Assembly: GCF_023015615.1 (NCBI RefSeq)
Contig: NZ_JALKAJ010000005.1
Location: 496,001 to 560,000 of the forward strand
Source: Qipengyuania sp. S6317L1
GTDB lineage: Bacteria; Pseudomonadota; Alphaproteobacteria; Sphingomonadales; Sphingomonadaceae
Length of the DNA stretch: 64,000 bases
Reading direction: 5' to 3'
The notes under the pieces were generated by a model. It did not search any database. It saw only the letters and a program-made list of their open reading frames with translations, and was not told where the DNA came from. Positions within the stretch are counted from its first letter, which is position 1. Each line of letters starts with the position of its first letter. A program made the translations under genes and the position numbers. Positions 17,431-26,159 of the stretch are shown piece by piece.

Positions 17431-19428
17431 ATGACGATCGACCCAGCAAGGCTTCAACCGATGGCCAACGCCATCAGGGCGCTTTCGATGGACGCAGTTC
17501 AAGCGGCGAATTCGGGCCACCCGGGGATGCCGATGGGAATGGCGGATGCGGCAACCGTTCTGTTTGACCGGCATCTGAAATTCGATGCAAGCCGTCCCGA
17601 CTGGGCAGATCGCGATCGCTTCGTGCTTTCCGCCGGTCACGGCTCGATGCTGATTTATTCGCTTCTGAATCTCACCGGATACGCGCACCCGACGATGGAG
17701 GAAATCAGGAATTTCCGCCAGTTGGGCAGTCCATGCGCCGGCCACCCGGAAAACTTCCTGCTGGATGGCGTGGAATGCACCACCGGCCCTCTGGGTCAGG
17801 GGCTTGCGATGGCGGTCGGCATGGCGATGGCCGAACGGCATCTGAACGCCAAATTTGGTGATGACCTCGTCAATCACCGCACCTGGGTTGTCGCAGGTGA
17901 CGGATGCCTGATGGAAGGCATCAATCACGAGGCGATTGGTCTTGCCGGGCACCTGAAGCTGGGCCACCTCAACGTGCTGTGGGATGATAACGCGATCACA
18001 ATTGATGGCGGCACCGACAAATCAACCAGCGAAGACGTCTGCGCGCGCTACGAGGCGACAGGATGGCATGTCGTGCGGTGCAACGGCCACGATTTTGAAA
18101 GCATCGACGCAGCGCTTTCAGAGGCGAAAGCCGATCCGCGCCCGTCGCTGATCGCGTGCAAGACGATCATCGGCAAAGGGGCTCCTAACAAAGAAGGCAC
18201 AAGCGCCACCCACGGCGCGCCGCTTGGTCCCGACGAGATCGCAGCTGCGCGTGAGGAATTGGGATGGGATGCAGAACCATTCGTGGTTCCTTCCCAGATT
18301 GAAGCGGATTGGCGCGGCGTCGGCGCGAAGGGTGCTGATGCCAGCGCTGAATGGGACGCGCGGCTTGCCGCATCGAGCCATAAAGACGCATTCGAGGCGC
18401 AATTGGCAGGGCCTGCCGCTGGCGCGGATGCGGCGATCGAGGATTACATTCGCGAGCTTGCCGCAGAACCCAAGAAGGTCGCCACGCGCAAGGCATCGGA
18501 AATGGCGCTCGGCCCGCTTACCGAAAAGCTCCCTCAGCTGATCGGTGGTTCTGCCGACCTTACCGGTTCGAACAACACAAAGACGGCTGCGACCGAGCCT
18601 TTCACCCATGAAGATTACTCCGGCCGCTATGTCTATTACGGCATCCGCGAGTTCGGTATGGCTGCGGCGATGAACGGCATGGCGCTTCATGGCGGCGTGA
18701 CCCCGTATGGCGGGACGTTCCTGATCTTCTCCGACTATTGCCGCAATGCGATCCGCCTGTCCGCGCTTCAGCAGACGCAGGCGATCTATGTGATGACGCA
18801 TGACAGCATCGGTCTTGGCGAAGATGGTCCGACTCACCAGCCGATTGAACAGGTGATGAGCCTGCGCCTTGTGCCAAACTTGTACACCTTCCGTCCGTGC
18901 GACACGATCGAGACGGCGGAGTGCTGGGCGCTTGCAATCAAGGCGACCGAAACGCCGTCTGTGCTCGCTCTTACCCGCCAGGGTCTGCCGCAACTGCGCG
19001 GCGAGGGCGACGAGGCGTGGACCGGTGCGGACAATCGCTGTGCCAAAGGGGGCTACCGACTCCAGTCCGCCAGTGCGGCACGCAAAGTCGTGCTGGTCGC
19101 ATCGGGCAGCGAGGTTTCACTCGCAGTCGATTGCGCCGCGAAGCTTGAAGGGCAGGGCATCGGCACGGACGTTGTCTCCATGCCGTGCACCGAACTTTTC
19201 GATGCTCAGGACGCCTCCTACAAAGCCGATCTTCTTCCATCCGATGCTCTCATCGTTTCAATCGAAGCGGGCGTTACGCAAGGGTGGGAGCGTTATACGG
19301 GCCTTGGGGGCCTCAACATCGGCATCGACCGTTTTGGCGCATCGGCGCCAGCGGGCGAACTCTTCGAAAAATTCGGCCTCACACCAGAGGCAATCGTTCC
19401 GCAAATTCTTAATAAACTCAGCAGCTAA
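17431..19428 (+). CDS. tkt: Transketolase
   Basis: A 665-residue ThDP-dependent transketolase of the pentose phosphate pathway, moving two-carbon units between sugar phosphates. Conserved elements: SGHPGMPMGMAD near the N-terminus, GHGSMLIYSLLNLTGY, the ThDP motif GDGCLMEGINHEA with DDNAITIDG, TLIGxGxPN-type KTIIGKGAPNKEG, and the pyrimidine-domain EFGMAAAMNGMALHGG and HDSIGLGEDGPTHQP. The ATG at 17431 (MTIDPARL) has GAGGA upstream; the open frame extends nine codons further. It heads a block of central-carbon genes. Confidence 0.97.
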   Translation: MTIDPARLQPMANAIRALSMDAVQAANSGHPGMPMGMADAATVLFDRHLKFDASRPDWADRDRFVLSAGHGSMLIYSLLNLTGYAHPTMEEIRNFRQLGSPCAGHPENFLLDGVECTTGPLGQGLAMAVGMAMAERHLNAKFGDDLVNHRTWVVAGDGCLMEGINHEAIGLAGHLKLGHLNVLWDDNAITIDGGTDKSTSEDVCARYEATGWHVVRCNGHDFESIDAALSEAKADPRPSLIACKTIIGKGAPNKEGTSATHGAPLGPDEIAAAREELGWDAEPFVVPSQIEADWRGVGAKGADASAEWDARLAASSHKDAFEAQLAGPAAGADAAIEDYIRELAAEPKKVATRKASEMALGPLTEKLPQLIGGSADLTGSNNTKTAATEPFTHEDYSGRYVYYGIREFGMAAAMNGMALHGGVTPYGGTFLIFSDYCRNAIRLSALQQTQAIYVMTHDSIGLGEDGPTHQPIEQVMSLRLVPNLYTFRPCDTIETAECWALAIKATETPSVLALTRQGLPQLRGEGDEAWTGADNRCAKGGYRLQSASAARKVVLVASGSEVSLAVDCAAKLEGQGIGTDVVSMPCTELFDAQDASYKADLLPSDALIVSIEAGVTQGWERYTGLGGLNIGIDRFGASAPAGELFEKFGLTPEAIVPQILNKLSS

Positions 19429-19443
19429 GCAGGAAACCTTCAC

Positions 19444-20451
19444 ATGACTACCAAGGTTGCAATCAACGGTTTTGGCCGCATCGGCCGTCTTGTCGCTCGC
19501 GCTATTCTTGAGCGTTCCGACGATGATATGGAGCTTGTCTCCATCAACGACCTCGCAGACACGAAGTCCAATGCGCTGTTGTTCCAGTATGATTCCACCC
19601 ACGGCCGTTTCCCCGGCACGGTTGAGGTCGAAGACGGCGCGATGATCGTCAACGGTCAGCGCATTGCCGTCACCTCGGAGCGCGATCCTGCGAACCTGCC
19701 GCACGGCGAGCAGGGCATCGACATCGTGCTTGAATGCACCGGCTTCTTCCAAAGCGACGAAGCGTGCCGCCCGCACCTTGCCGCTGGCGCGAAGCGCGTT
19801 CTGATCTCGGCTCCTGCAAAGGGCGTGTCGGCGACCGTCGTTTACGGCGTGAACCACGAGGTTCTGACCGCAGAAGATGTGATCGTCTCCAACGCAAGTT
19901 GCACGACCAACTGCCTCTCGCCGATCGCAAAGGTGCTCAACGACACCGTTGGGATCGAGCGCGGCTTCATGACCACGGTCCACTCCTACACCAACGATCA
20001 GCGTATGCTCGACCAGATGCACTCGGACATGCGCCGTGCACGTGGCGGGGCTCAGAACATGATCCCGACAACCACGGGCGCTGCGCGTGCTGTTGGCTTG
20101 GTGCTGCCAGAGCTTGCGGGTAAGCTTGACGGCTCCTCGATCCGCGTGCCGACGCCGAACGTCAGCCTTGTGGACCTCGTTTTCACGCCAGGCCGCGACA
20201 CCACAGCTGAGGAACTCAACGCAGCGCTCAAAGCCGCAGCCGAAGGTCCGATGAAGGGCGTGCTCGATTACACCACCGATCCGCTGGTGAGCTCAGACTT
20301 CAACCATCACCCGGCAAGCTCGACCGTCGACAGCCTCGAGACGAGCGTGATGGAAGGCAAGCTTGCCCGCGTTGTCAGCTGGTATGACAATGAATGGGGC
20401 TTCTCCAATCGCATGATCGACACTGCCAAAGTGATGGCGTCGTTCCTCTAA
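19444..20451 (+). CDS. gap: Glyceraldehyde-3-phosphate dehydrogenase, type I
   Basis: A 335-residue phosphorylating GAPDH. The Rossmann motif is NGFGRIGR (residues 8-15), and the active site [12 protein letters not shown] carries catalytic Cys153. The C-terminal [13 protein letters not shown] is present. It starts 15 nt after tkt with AGGAA as ribosome binding site and precedes pgk by 33 nt, so tkt-gap-pgk is likely one transcript. Confidence 0.97.
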   Translation: MTTKVAINGFGRIGRLVARAILERSDDDMELVSINDLADTKSNALLFQYDSTHGRFPGTVEVEDGAMIVNGQRIAVTSERDPANLPHGEQGIDIVLECTGFFQSDEACRPHLAAGAKRVLISAPAKGVSATVVYGVNHEVLTAEDVIVSNASCTTNCLSPIAKVLNDTVGIERGFMTTVHSYTNDQRMLDQMHSDMRRARGGAQNMIPTTTGAARAVGLVLPELAGKLDGSSIRVPTPNVSLVDLVFTPGRDTTAEELNAALKAAAEGPMKGVLDYTTDPLVSSDFNHHPASSTVDSLETSVMEGKLARVVSWYDNEWGFSNRMIDTAKVMASFL

Positions 20452-20484
20452 TTTCTTTCCTCTAACTCAGCAGGTTGGATCGCA

Positions 20485-21684
20485 ATGGCCGCTTTCAAAA
20501 CGCTCGATGATCTCGGTGATGTGACTGGAAAGGTCGCGCTGGTCCGGGTCGATTTGAATCTCCCGATGAAGGATGGCTCGGCCACCGATCTAACCCGTGC
20601 TGAAGCGGTCAAGCCGACCATTCTGGAACTTGCCGAACGCGGCGCCAAAGTGCTGCTTCTTGCACACTTTGGTCGTCCGGGCGGCAAGCGTTCCTCCGTC
20701 CTCTCGACCAGCATGGTCGTTGGCGATGTCGAGAATGTCCTTGGCAAGGAGATCATGTTCATTCCCGAGGTTTCAGGCCCGGTGGTGGAACAGACGATCG
20801 GCATTTTGCGCAATGGCGATGTGGGTCTTCTGGAGAACACCCGCTTTTGGCCGGGTGAAGAGGCTAATGACCCAGACTTCGCCAAGGCCATCGCGACACA
20901 CGGCGATTTTTATGTAAACGACGCCTTTTCCGCCGCCCACCGCGCGCACGCGACAACCGAGGGTATTACCCATCACCTGCCAGCCTATGCCGGGCGGGCG
21001 ATGGAGAAAGAATTGAAAGCGCTCGATACGGCGCTTGGCAATCCACAACCTCCCGTTGCTGCGGTTGTGGGCGGGGCGAAGGTTTCGACCAAGCTCGCTG
21101 TGCTGGAAAACCTCGTCGGCCGCGTTCAGCATCTTATTATTGGCGGCGGCATGGCCAACACCTTTCTCGCTGCGCGCGGGGTCGATGTTGGCAAGTCGCT
21201 GTGTGAGCACGATCTCACCGACACCGCATCCAAGATCATGGACGAAGCGGATCATTCCGGCTGCACCGTTCACCTGCCCTATGACGTTGTTGTAGCGAAA
21301 GAATTCGCAGCGAACCCGGCAAGCTTGCGCACCTGCAATGTCCACGAAGTTTCCGAGGATGAAATGATCCTCGACATTGGCCCGCAGGCGGCCGAAGCAC
21401 TGGCCGACGTTCTCAAGACCTGCCGCACTCTTGTGTGGAACGGTCCACTTGGCGCCTTCGAAACCGAGCCATTTGACGCTGCCACCATGGCGCTTGCGAA
21501 CCATGTGGCCGCGCTCACCCTCGAAGACGAATTGATCAGCGTTGCCGGGGGCGGAGACACCGTTGCCGCGCTTGCTCAGGCTGGCGTGACTGACGATGTG
21601 ACCTACATCTCGACCGCAGGCGGCGCATTTCTTGAATGGATGGAAGGCAAGGTCCTTCCCGGGGTGGCCGCGCTAGAAAAATGA
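20485..21684 (+). CDS. pgk: Phosphoglycerate kinase
   Basis: A 399-residue phosphoglycerate kinase. Landmarks are VRVDLNLPMKDG (substrate site), LLLAHFGRPGG, LLENTRFWPGEE, VNDAFSAAHRAHATTEG and VVGGAKVSTKLAVLENL. The nucleotide-binding C-terminal WNGPLGAFE and AGGGDTVAAL complete the fold. Size is standard. Its stop overlaps the next start by 4 nt (ATGA), so the thioesterase gene is translated from the same message. Confidence 0.97.
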   Translation: MAAFKTLDDLGDVTGKVALVRVDLNLPMKDGSATDLTRAEAVKPTILELAERGAKVLLLAHFGRPGGKRSSVLSTSMVVGDVENVLGKEIMFIPEVSGPVVEQTIGILRNGDVGLLENTRFWPGEEANDPDFAKAIATHGDFYVNDAFSAAHRAHATTEGITHHLPAYAGRAMEKELKALDTALGNPQPPVAAVVGGAKVSTKLAVLENLVGRVQHLIIGGGMANTFLAARGVDVGKSLCEHDLTDTASKIMDEADHSGCTVHLPYDVVVAKEFAANPASLRTCNVHEVSEDEMILDIGPQAAEALADVLKTCRTLVWNGPLGAFETEPFDAATMALANHVAALTLEDELISVAGGGDTVAALAQAGVTDDVTYISTAGGAFLEWMEGKVLPGVAALEK

Positions 21685-22139
21685 GCGAGACAAAAACCGA
21701 ATATGGTTACGGCGGCGCGATAGAGTGCCAGGAGGGCGAATTTGCGGGGTGGTATCATTCGAACCACGATCCGTTTGAAACCCGCGCTGGCCCTTTTTAC
21801 ATGCGCCGCGAAGAGGACGGAAGCTACTTGAGCGCGTTTCGTGCCGAAGAGCGGCATATGAACGGCGCAGGGTCCATGCACGGCGGTTGTTTGATGACCT
21901 TTGCCGATTTTGCGCTTTTCGCCATCGCAACCGATGAAATGGCGGGCCAAATGGGCGTTACCATGAACCTTTCGTCCGACTTTCTGGGCGGTGCACAGCC
22001 CGGCGCGCTGATGGAAGCGCGCGGAGAAGTGACGCGGGGAGGGGGTAAAACCATCTTCATCCGTGGACTGATTACAGGGGACGGCGCGCCGGTCCTCAGC
22101 TTCACCGGAATAATTCGTAAACTCTCAAACCGGGGCTGA
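21681..22139 (+). CDS. PaaI-like hotdog-fold thioesterase
   Basis: A 152-residue hotdog protein. The PaaI-type signature N-G-A-G-S-M-H-G-G spans residues 61-69, with Asp76 in the following helix as the likely catalytic acid. C-terminal strands (LMEARGEVTRGGGKTIFIRG) fit the fold. Such enzymes hydrolyse acyl- or aryl-CoA thioesters; the substrate here is unknown. The unusual feature is its position inside the glycolytic block, coupled to pgk by an ATGA overlap. Confidence 0.85.
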   Translation: MSETKTEYGYGGAIECQEGEFAGWYHSNHDPFETRAGPFYMRREEDGSYLSAFRAEERHMNGAGSMHGGCLMTFADFALFAIATDEMAGQMGVTMNLSSDFLGGAQPGALMEARGEVTRGGGKTIFIRGLITGDGAPVLSFTGIIRKLSNRG

Positions 22140-22227
22140 CACATGCTGTTGCCCACCAGCGGCAGCGTGGCTAAAGCGCTCGCAAAATTCGACGCATACG
22201 AATGCATATAGGCAGGGATCACACATC

Positions 22228-23118
22228 ATGAACAAGCAGGAAATGACCGACAAGATTGCAACGGGCCAAGGCTTTATCGCGGCCCTCGACCAATCGGGTG
22301 GATCAACTCCAAAGGCTCTTCGAGGTTACGGTGTCGAAGACAATGAGTGGTCGGGCGATGAAGAAATGTTCGCGCAGATCCACGCCATGCGTTCACGCGT
22401 GATCACTTCGCCTTGCTTTTCGAAGGGCAAGGTTATTGGCGCGATCCTGTTCGAGCGCACGATGGATGGCGAAGTGGATGGCAAGTCCACTGCAGATGCG
22501 TTGAAAGAACGCGGTATCGTTCCCTTCATCAAGGTCGACCAAGGTCTTGCGGACGAGGAAAACGGCGCGCAGATGATGAAGCCGCTCGACAAACTTCCCG
22601 CACTCCTCGAAAAATCGGTGGCCCACGGCATGTTCGGCACCAAGATGCGCTCTGTTATCAAGTCGGCAAACCCCAAGGGGATCGCCGATGTGGTCGCTCA
22701 ACAATTCGAAGTCGGTAACCAGATTGCTGACGCTGGCCTGATGCCAATGCTCGAGCCAGAATACGACATCACCGCCGATGACCGCGCCGAAGGTGAGGAC
22801 ATACTTCTGGCGGAATTGCAAAAGGGGCTCGACGCGCTTCCCGAAGGGCGCAAGGTCATGCTCAAATTGTCGATTCCGGCGCGTCCGGGCCACTACACCA
22901 CCTTGATCGAGCACCCCAATGTGCTTCGCGTCGTGGCGCTTTCGGGCGGATACTCAACCGATGACGCCTGCGCGCATCTCGCCAAGAACCCCGGCATGAT
23001 CGCAAGCTTCTCGCGCGGGCTTCTCCAGGACCTGCGCAAGGGGCAATCTGATGGTGACTTCGATGGCGCTCTTGGCAAGGCTATCGACCAGATCCAGGCG
23101 GCAAGCGTCGCCGAATAA
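22228..23118 (+). CDS. fba: Class I fructose-bisphosphate aldolase
   Basis: A 296-residue Schiff-base (class I) aldolase, cleaving fructose-1,6-bisphosphate without metal. Landmarks: GFIAALDQSGGSTPKAL at the N-terminus, LFERTMDG, GIVPFIKVDQGL, LEPEYDI and VMLKLSIPARPGHY, where Lys213 is the probable Schiff-base lysine. Length is shorter than animal aldolases but usual for bacterial class I enzymes. It follows the thioesterase by 88 bp and probably belongs to the same glycolysis/pentose-phosphate cluster. Confidence 0.94.
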   Translation: MNKQEMTDKIATGQGFIAALDQSGGSTPKALRGYGVEDNEWSGDEEMFAQIHAMRSRVITSPCFSKGKVIGAILFERTMDGEVDGKSTADALKERGIVPFIKVDQGLADEENGAQMMKPLDKLPALLEKSVAHGMFGTKMRSVIKSANPKGIADVVAQQFEVGNQIADAGLMPMLEPEYDITADDRAEGEDILLAELQKGLDALPEGRKVMLKLSIPARPGHYTTLIEHPNVLRVVALSGGYSTDDACAHLAKNPGMIASFSRGLLQDLRKGQSDGDFDGALGKAIDQIQAASVAE

Positions 23119-23146
23119 GCCACGGCGGCACGATCTTCCACAGCAT

Positions 23147-23173
23147 AGGGGGCTTTGCGTCTCGCAGCCCCCT
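23147..23173 (+). terminator. GC-rich hairpin after fba (weak terminator or spacer hairpin)
   Basis: Perfect 8-bp arms AGGGGGCT / AGCCCCCT with an 11-nt loop lie between fba and the thiE-like gene. There is no T-run after it, so efficient intrinsic termination is doubtful; it could stabilise the upstream mRNA. Confidence 0.35.
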
Positions 23174-23190
23174 CGCTATTGGCATTGCCC

Positions 23191-23838
23191 ATGAGCGATA
23201 TTTCAACCCAGCTTTACCTGATTTCGCCCCTTGATGTGGATGATGAATTTCCCGCACGCCTGACCCGCGCGCTTAAAGCGGGTAAAGGGCTTGTGACGGC
23301 GTTCCAGTTCCGTGTGAAGGATCTGGACCAGCACGAGGCTGCGCGTCTGGCGCAGCCGTTGCAGGAAATCTGCGCCGAGCATGAGGTTGCCTTCATCGTT
23401 AATGACAGCGTCCCTCTTGCCAAGCGACTGAAGGCGGATGGTGTCCACTTGGGGCAGGACGACGGCGAGCCCAAGGAGGCACGAGAAGAACTCGGCCGTG
23501 AGGCACAGATCGGGGTGACTTGTCATGCCTCCTTGCACCTGGCGATGGAAGCTGGTGAAGCGGGCGCGGATTATGTCGCTTTTGGGGCCTTTTTCGACAG
23601 CACCACCAAGGACAAAGGCGATGCAGAGCGTCCCACGACCGAAATGATCGAGCGGTGGGTGAAGCTTTTTGAAATTCCACTGGTGACGATCGGCGGCATC
23701 ACACCGGACAATTGCGCGCCTTTGGTTGAGGCTGGCGCTGACTTTCTCGCGGTATCAGGCGCCGTTTGGAATGGCGACGAAGCCGAGGTCGTTGGCGAAT
23801 TTGCCAAGGCGATAGAGGCAGCGCGCCCAGCCTCGTAG
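23191..23838 (+). CDS. Thiamine phosphate synthase (ThiE family)
   Basis: A 215-residue TIM-barrel protein of the ThiE family, which joins HMP-PP and HET-P into thiamine phosphate. Visible motifs: FQFRVKDLD, IVNDSVPLAKRLKADGVHLGQDD, GVTCHASLHLA, DYVAFGAFFDS and the phosphate-binding VTIGGITPDNC and ADFLAVSGAVW. The ATG at 23191 fits homology. No other thi genes are nearby and no TPP riboswitch was seen upstream, so this is either the main ThiE standing alone or a paralogue; family assignment is firmer than function. Confidence 0.85.
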   Translation: MSDISTQLYLISPLDVDDEFPARLTRALKAGKGLVTAFQFRVKDLDQHEAARLAQPLQEICAEHEVAFIVNDSVPLAKRLKADGVHLGQDDGEPKEAREELGREAQIGVTCHASLHLAMEAGEAGADYVAFGAFFDSTTKDKGDAERPTTEMIERWVKLFEIPLVTIGGITPDNCAPLVEAGADFLAVSGAVWNGDEAEVVGEFAKAIEAARPAS

Positions 23839-24249
23839 TTATTTTCGCCGGTCAGCAAGACGCGTGCAAAGCAGCTCGCCTTTCGATCCGTCGCGGTTGA
23901 GCTTGCGCAATTGGTTATCGCCAACCCTTTCAAAGCGTTCGCCATTTTTGGGCCCTGCTGTGAAGGTCAGGTTTCTGCCGCGCAGGATGTAGGTCCCGTC
24001 GCCTGCCACGCTGCTGTAGCGCGAAGCGGTGCTGATACGGAAACCTTGATCAGATTGGCTTTTGAACGCGCGCCCACCCGCATCGCCAGGTAGGGAGCAG
24101 TCGTAATATCCGTGCGGCATCGTGCGCAGCATCCCACCACCCGGTGGCGGCGACACGGCCTGAACGCCGCCCGATTTGGGCAGCACCGGTCCAGCGGTTG
24201 CAACAACGGCGCCGGTGGTGGCCAGAATGATGATGAAAAATGTGCGCAT
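23839..24249 (-). CDS. Exported hypothetical protein
   Basis: A 136-residue protein with an N-terminal hydrophobic signal (RTFFIIILATTGAVVATAGPV) and a small mature domain containing two cysteines (in YYDCSLPG and ELLCTRLADR). These could form a disulfide in the periplasm. The mature domain alternates Gly/aromatic strand-like segments (GDGTYILRGRNLTFTAG). I do not recognise the family. It is convergent with the thiE-like gene (adjacent stops) and divergent from efp. Confidence 0.7.
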   Translation of the reverse strand: MRTFFIIILATTGAVVATAGPVLPKSGGVQAVSPPPGGGMLRTMPHGYYDCSLPGDAGGRAFKSQSDQGFRISTASRYSSVAGDGTYILRGRNLTFTAGPKNGERFERVGDNQLRKLNRDGSKGELLCTRLADRRK

Positions 24250-24474
24250 ATGAGAGCTGTATATTGATCCGCAGCTTTACTACGCATTTACCATCGCAAC
24301 GGCCAGTGCGTTAACCGTAAAATCCTGTGCCTTGCTGTGTCGCATTGGCGTGAAACTTCGCTGCGCTTGCTCATGGAGGTGAGAGCCGCTATTGGCGCGG
24401 GCTCAGTTTCTGACAGCGCGAACCCGCATCAGGCGGGTGCAGGCGCTCCTACCACGTATTGAAAGCAAACCCTC

Positions 24475-25035
24475 ATGAAGATCAGCGGCGTCGACATTCG
24501 TCCAGGTAATATTATCGAATATGAGAAGGGCATCTGGAAAGTTGCCAAGATCCAGCATACGCAGCCGGGCAAGGGTGGCGCCTACATGCAGGTCGAAATG
24601 AAAAACCTGCAGGATGGCCGCAAGACCAACGTCCGCTTCCGCAGCGCCGACACGGTCGAGAAGGTGCGTCTCGATACTCAGGATTATCAGTTCCTCTATG
24701 AAGATGGCGACATGCTCGTGTTCATGGACACCAACACCTATGAGCAGATCAATCTGCCGAACGATCTTTTGGGTGACGCTCGACCGTTCCTGCAGGACGG
24801 CATGCAGGTGATGCTTGAGCTTTGGGAAGAAAAGCCGATCAGTGTGCAATTGCCAGCGCAGATCGAAGCAGAAATTACCGAGGCTGATGCCGTGGTGAAG
24901 GGCCAGACCGCTTCATCCAGTTACAAACCAGCCGTGCTCGACAATGGCGTTCGCATCATGGTGCCCCCGCACATCGAAAGCGGCACGCGCATTATTGTCG
25001 ACGTTTACGAGCAGACTTATGTTGGGAAGGCCTAA
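24475..25035 (+). CDS. efp: Translation elongation factor P
   Basis: A 186-residue EF-P, which relieves ribosome stalling at polyproline stretches. The KOW-like N-terminal domain has [14 protein letters not shown] and the exposed loop [10 protein letters not shown], with Lys33 at the position lysylated by EpmA in other bacteria. The two OB domains are complete (ending [17 protein letters not shown]). Its 225-bp upstream region has GC-rich inverted segments (ACCCGC-ATCAG-GCGGGT) that could form a structured leader. suhB follows 6 nt after the stop. Confidence 0.97.
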   Translation: MKISGVDIRPGNIIEYEKGIWKVAKIQHTQPGKGGAYMQVEMKNLQDGRKTNVRFRSADTVEKVRLDTQDYQFLYEDGDMLVFMDTNTYEQINLPNDLLGDARPFLQDGMQVMLELWEEKPISVQLPAQIEAEITEADAVVKGQTASSSYKPAVLDNGVRIMVPPHIESGTRIIVDVYEQTYVGKA

Positions 25036-25041
25036 CCCGCG

Positions 25042-25860
25042 ATGAGTATGTTTTCAGGCCTGATCCGCGTGATGGAGCGCGCCGCGCGTAAAGCGGGCGG
25101 GCGTTTGCGCCGTGATTTTGGCGAAGTCGAGCACCTTCAGGTGAGCCGCAAGGGTCCTGCGGATTTTGTTTCCAAAGCCGATATGCGTGCAGAGCGTGCG
25201 ATCTACGACGAGTTGCTCCACGCAAGGCCCGACTGGGGCTTTGTCATGGAAGAGGCAGGCACAATCGAAGGCGCACCGGACAAGCCGCGCTGGATTGTCG
25301 ATCCACTCGATGGCACTTCCAACTTCCTCCACGGCATCCCGCATTTCGCGATCAGCATCGCGGTTCAGGAACCCCGCCTCGATGGCAGGGGCTGGGGGGA
25401 AGTGACCGCTGGCGTTGTCTATAATCCGAGCAGCGATCAGACTTATTGGGCCGAGAAAACCCGCGGCGCCTGGTTGCAGGATGCGCGGCTTCGCGTATCT
25501 GCGCGGCGTCACCTCTCGGACGCTCTGGTCGCAACCGGCATTCCGTTTCAGGGTCACGGCGACTTTGCCGAATGGAGTCGCATTTTCGGCGCCATCGGTC
25601 CGGAAGTTGCAGGCATTCGCCGGTTCGGCGCTGCCTCGCTCGACCTTGCTTACGTTGCTCAAGGGCGCTTTGACGGCTTCTGGGAAAGCGGGCTCAACGA
25701 CTGGGATACGGCAGCTGGGTGTCTTCTCGTGCGCGAAGCGGGCGGGTTCGTATCCGACTACCGCGGACGCACAGAACCGATCCATTCCAAGCAGATCATC
25801 GCTGCCAATGACGCGCTGCATTCCAAATTGCACAAAATCCTAGCGGGAAGCTTGCGATAA
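25042..25860 (+). CDS. suhB: Inositol monophosphatase family protein (SuhB-like)
   Basis: A 272-residue Mg-dependent phosphatase of the inositol-monophosphatase family. Metal-binding motifs are the EEAG block at 70-73, DPLDGT at 87-92, and NDWDTAAG toward the C-terminus. The family includes SuhB, which dephosphorylates inositol-1-phosphate and can also act with NusA in rRNA antitermination. It starts 6 nt after efp with the ATG at 25042 and is probably cotranscribed. Confidence 0.9.
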   Translation: MSMFSGLIRVMERAARKAGGRLRRDFGEVEHLQVSRKGPADFVSKADMRAERAIYDELLHARPDWGFVMEEAGTIEGAPDKPRWIVDPLDGTSNFLHGIPHFAISIAVQEPRLDGRGWGEVTAGVVYNPSSDQTYWAEKTRGAWLQDARLRVSARRHLSDALVATGIPFQGHGDFAEWSRIFGAIGPEVAGIRRFGAASLDLAYVAQGRFDGFWESGLNDWDTAAGCLLVREAGGFVSDYRGRTEPIHSKQIIAANDALHSKLHKILAGSLR

Positions 25861-25905
25861 AGGCCAAGCCTCGCTAACAGCGCGCTTCTGCTCTTTCGCA
25901 GGCGT

Positions 25906-25990
25906 GCCCCTGTGGTGGAATTGGTAGACGCGTTCGACTCAAAATCGAATTCCTAACGGAGTGCCCGTTCGAGTCGGGCCAGGGGCACCA
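25906..25990 (+). tRNA. tRNA-Leu (CAA)
   Basis: An 85-nt class-II tRNA with a variable arm. Acceptor GCCCCTG pairs with CAGGGGC. Anticodon stem TTCGA/TCGAA encloses a loop containing CAA. The T-arm and encoded CCA end at 25990. Confidence 0.96.
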
Positions 25991-26159
25991 TTTCTTCAAA
26001 TCGTCGGCATCATTCGTTACGCTCCGCTTGAGGGCGGCTACGCGCGCATGGGTGTAGCTTCGAGGCCGCAATGGCCCGATTGGGCGAAGTAAGCGCCAGC
26101 TCGGCATCAAATCGCTTGCCAAGTCTCTCACAAATTGAGACATCGCCCATACGCAGACC

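Noticed and set aside
23119..23190. TPP riboswitch upstream of the ThiE-like gene
   Set aside because: The 72-bp gap is too short and lacks the CUGAGA-type conserved elements.
24250..24474. Possible riboswitch or structured leader before efp
   Set aside because: Only a short GC hairpin is visible and no known riboswitch consensus matches; mentioned with efp instead.
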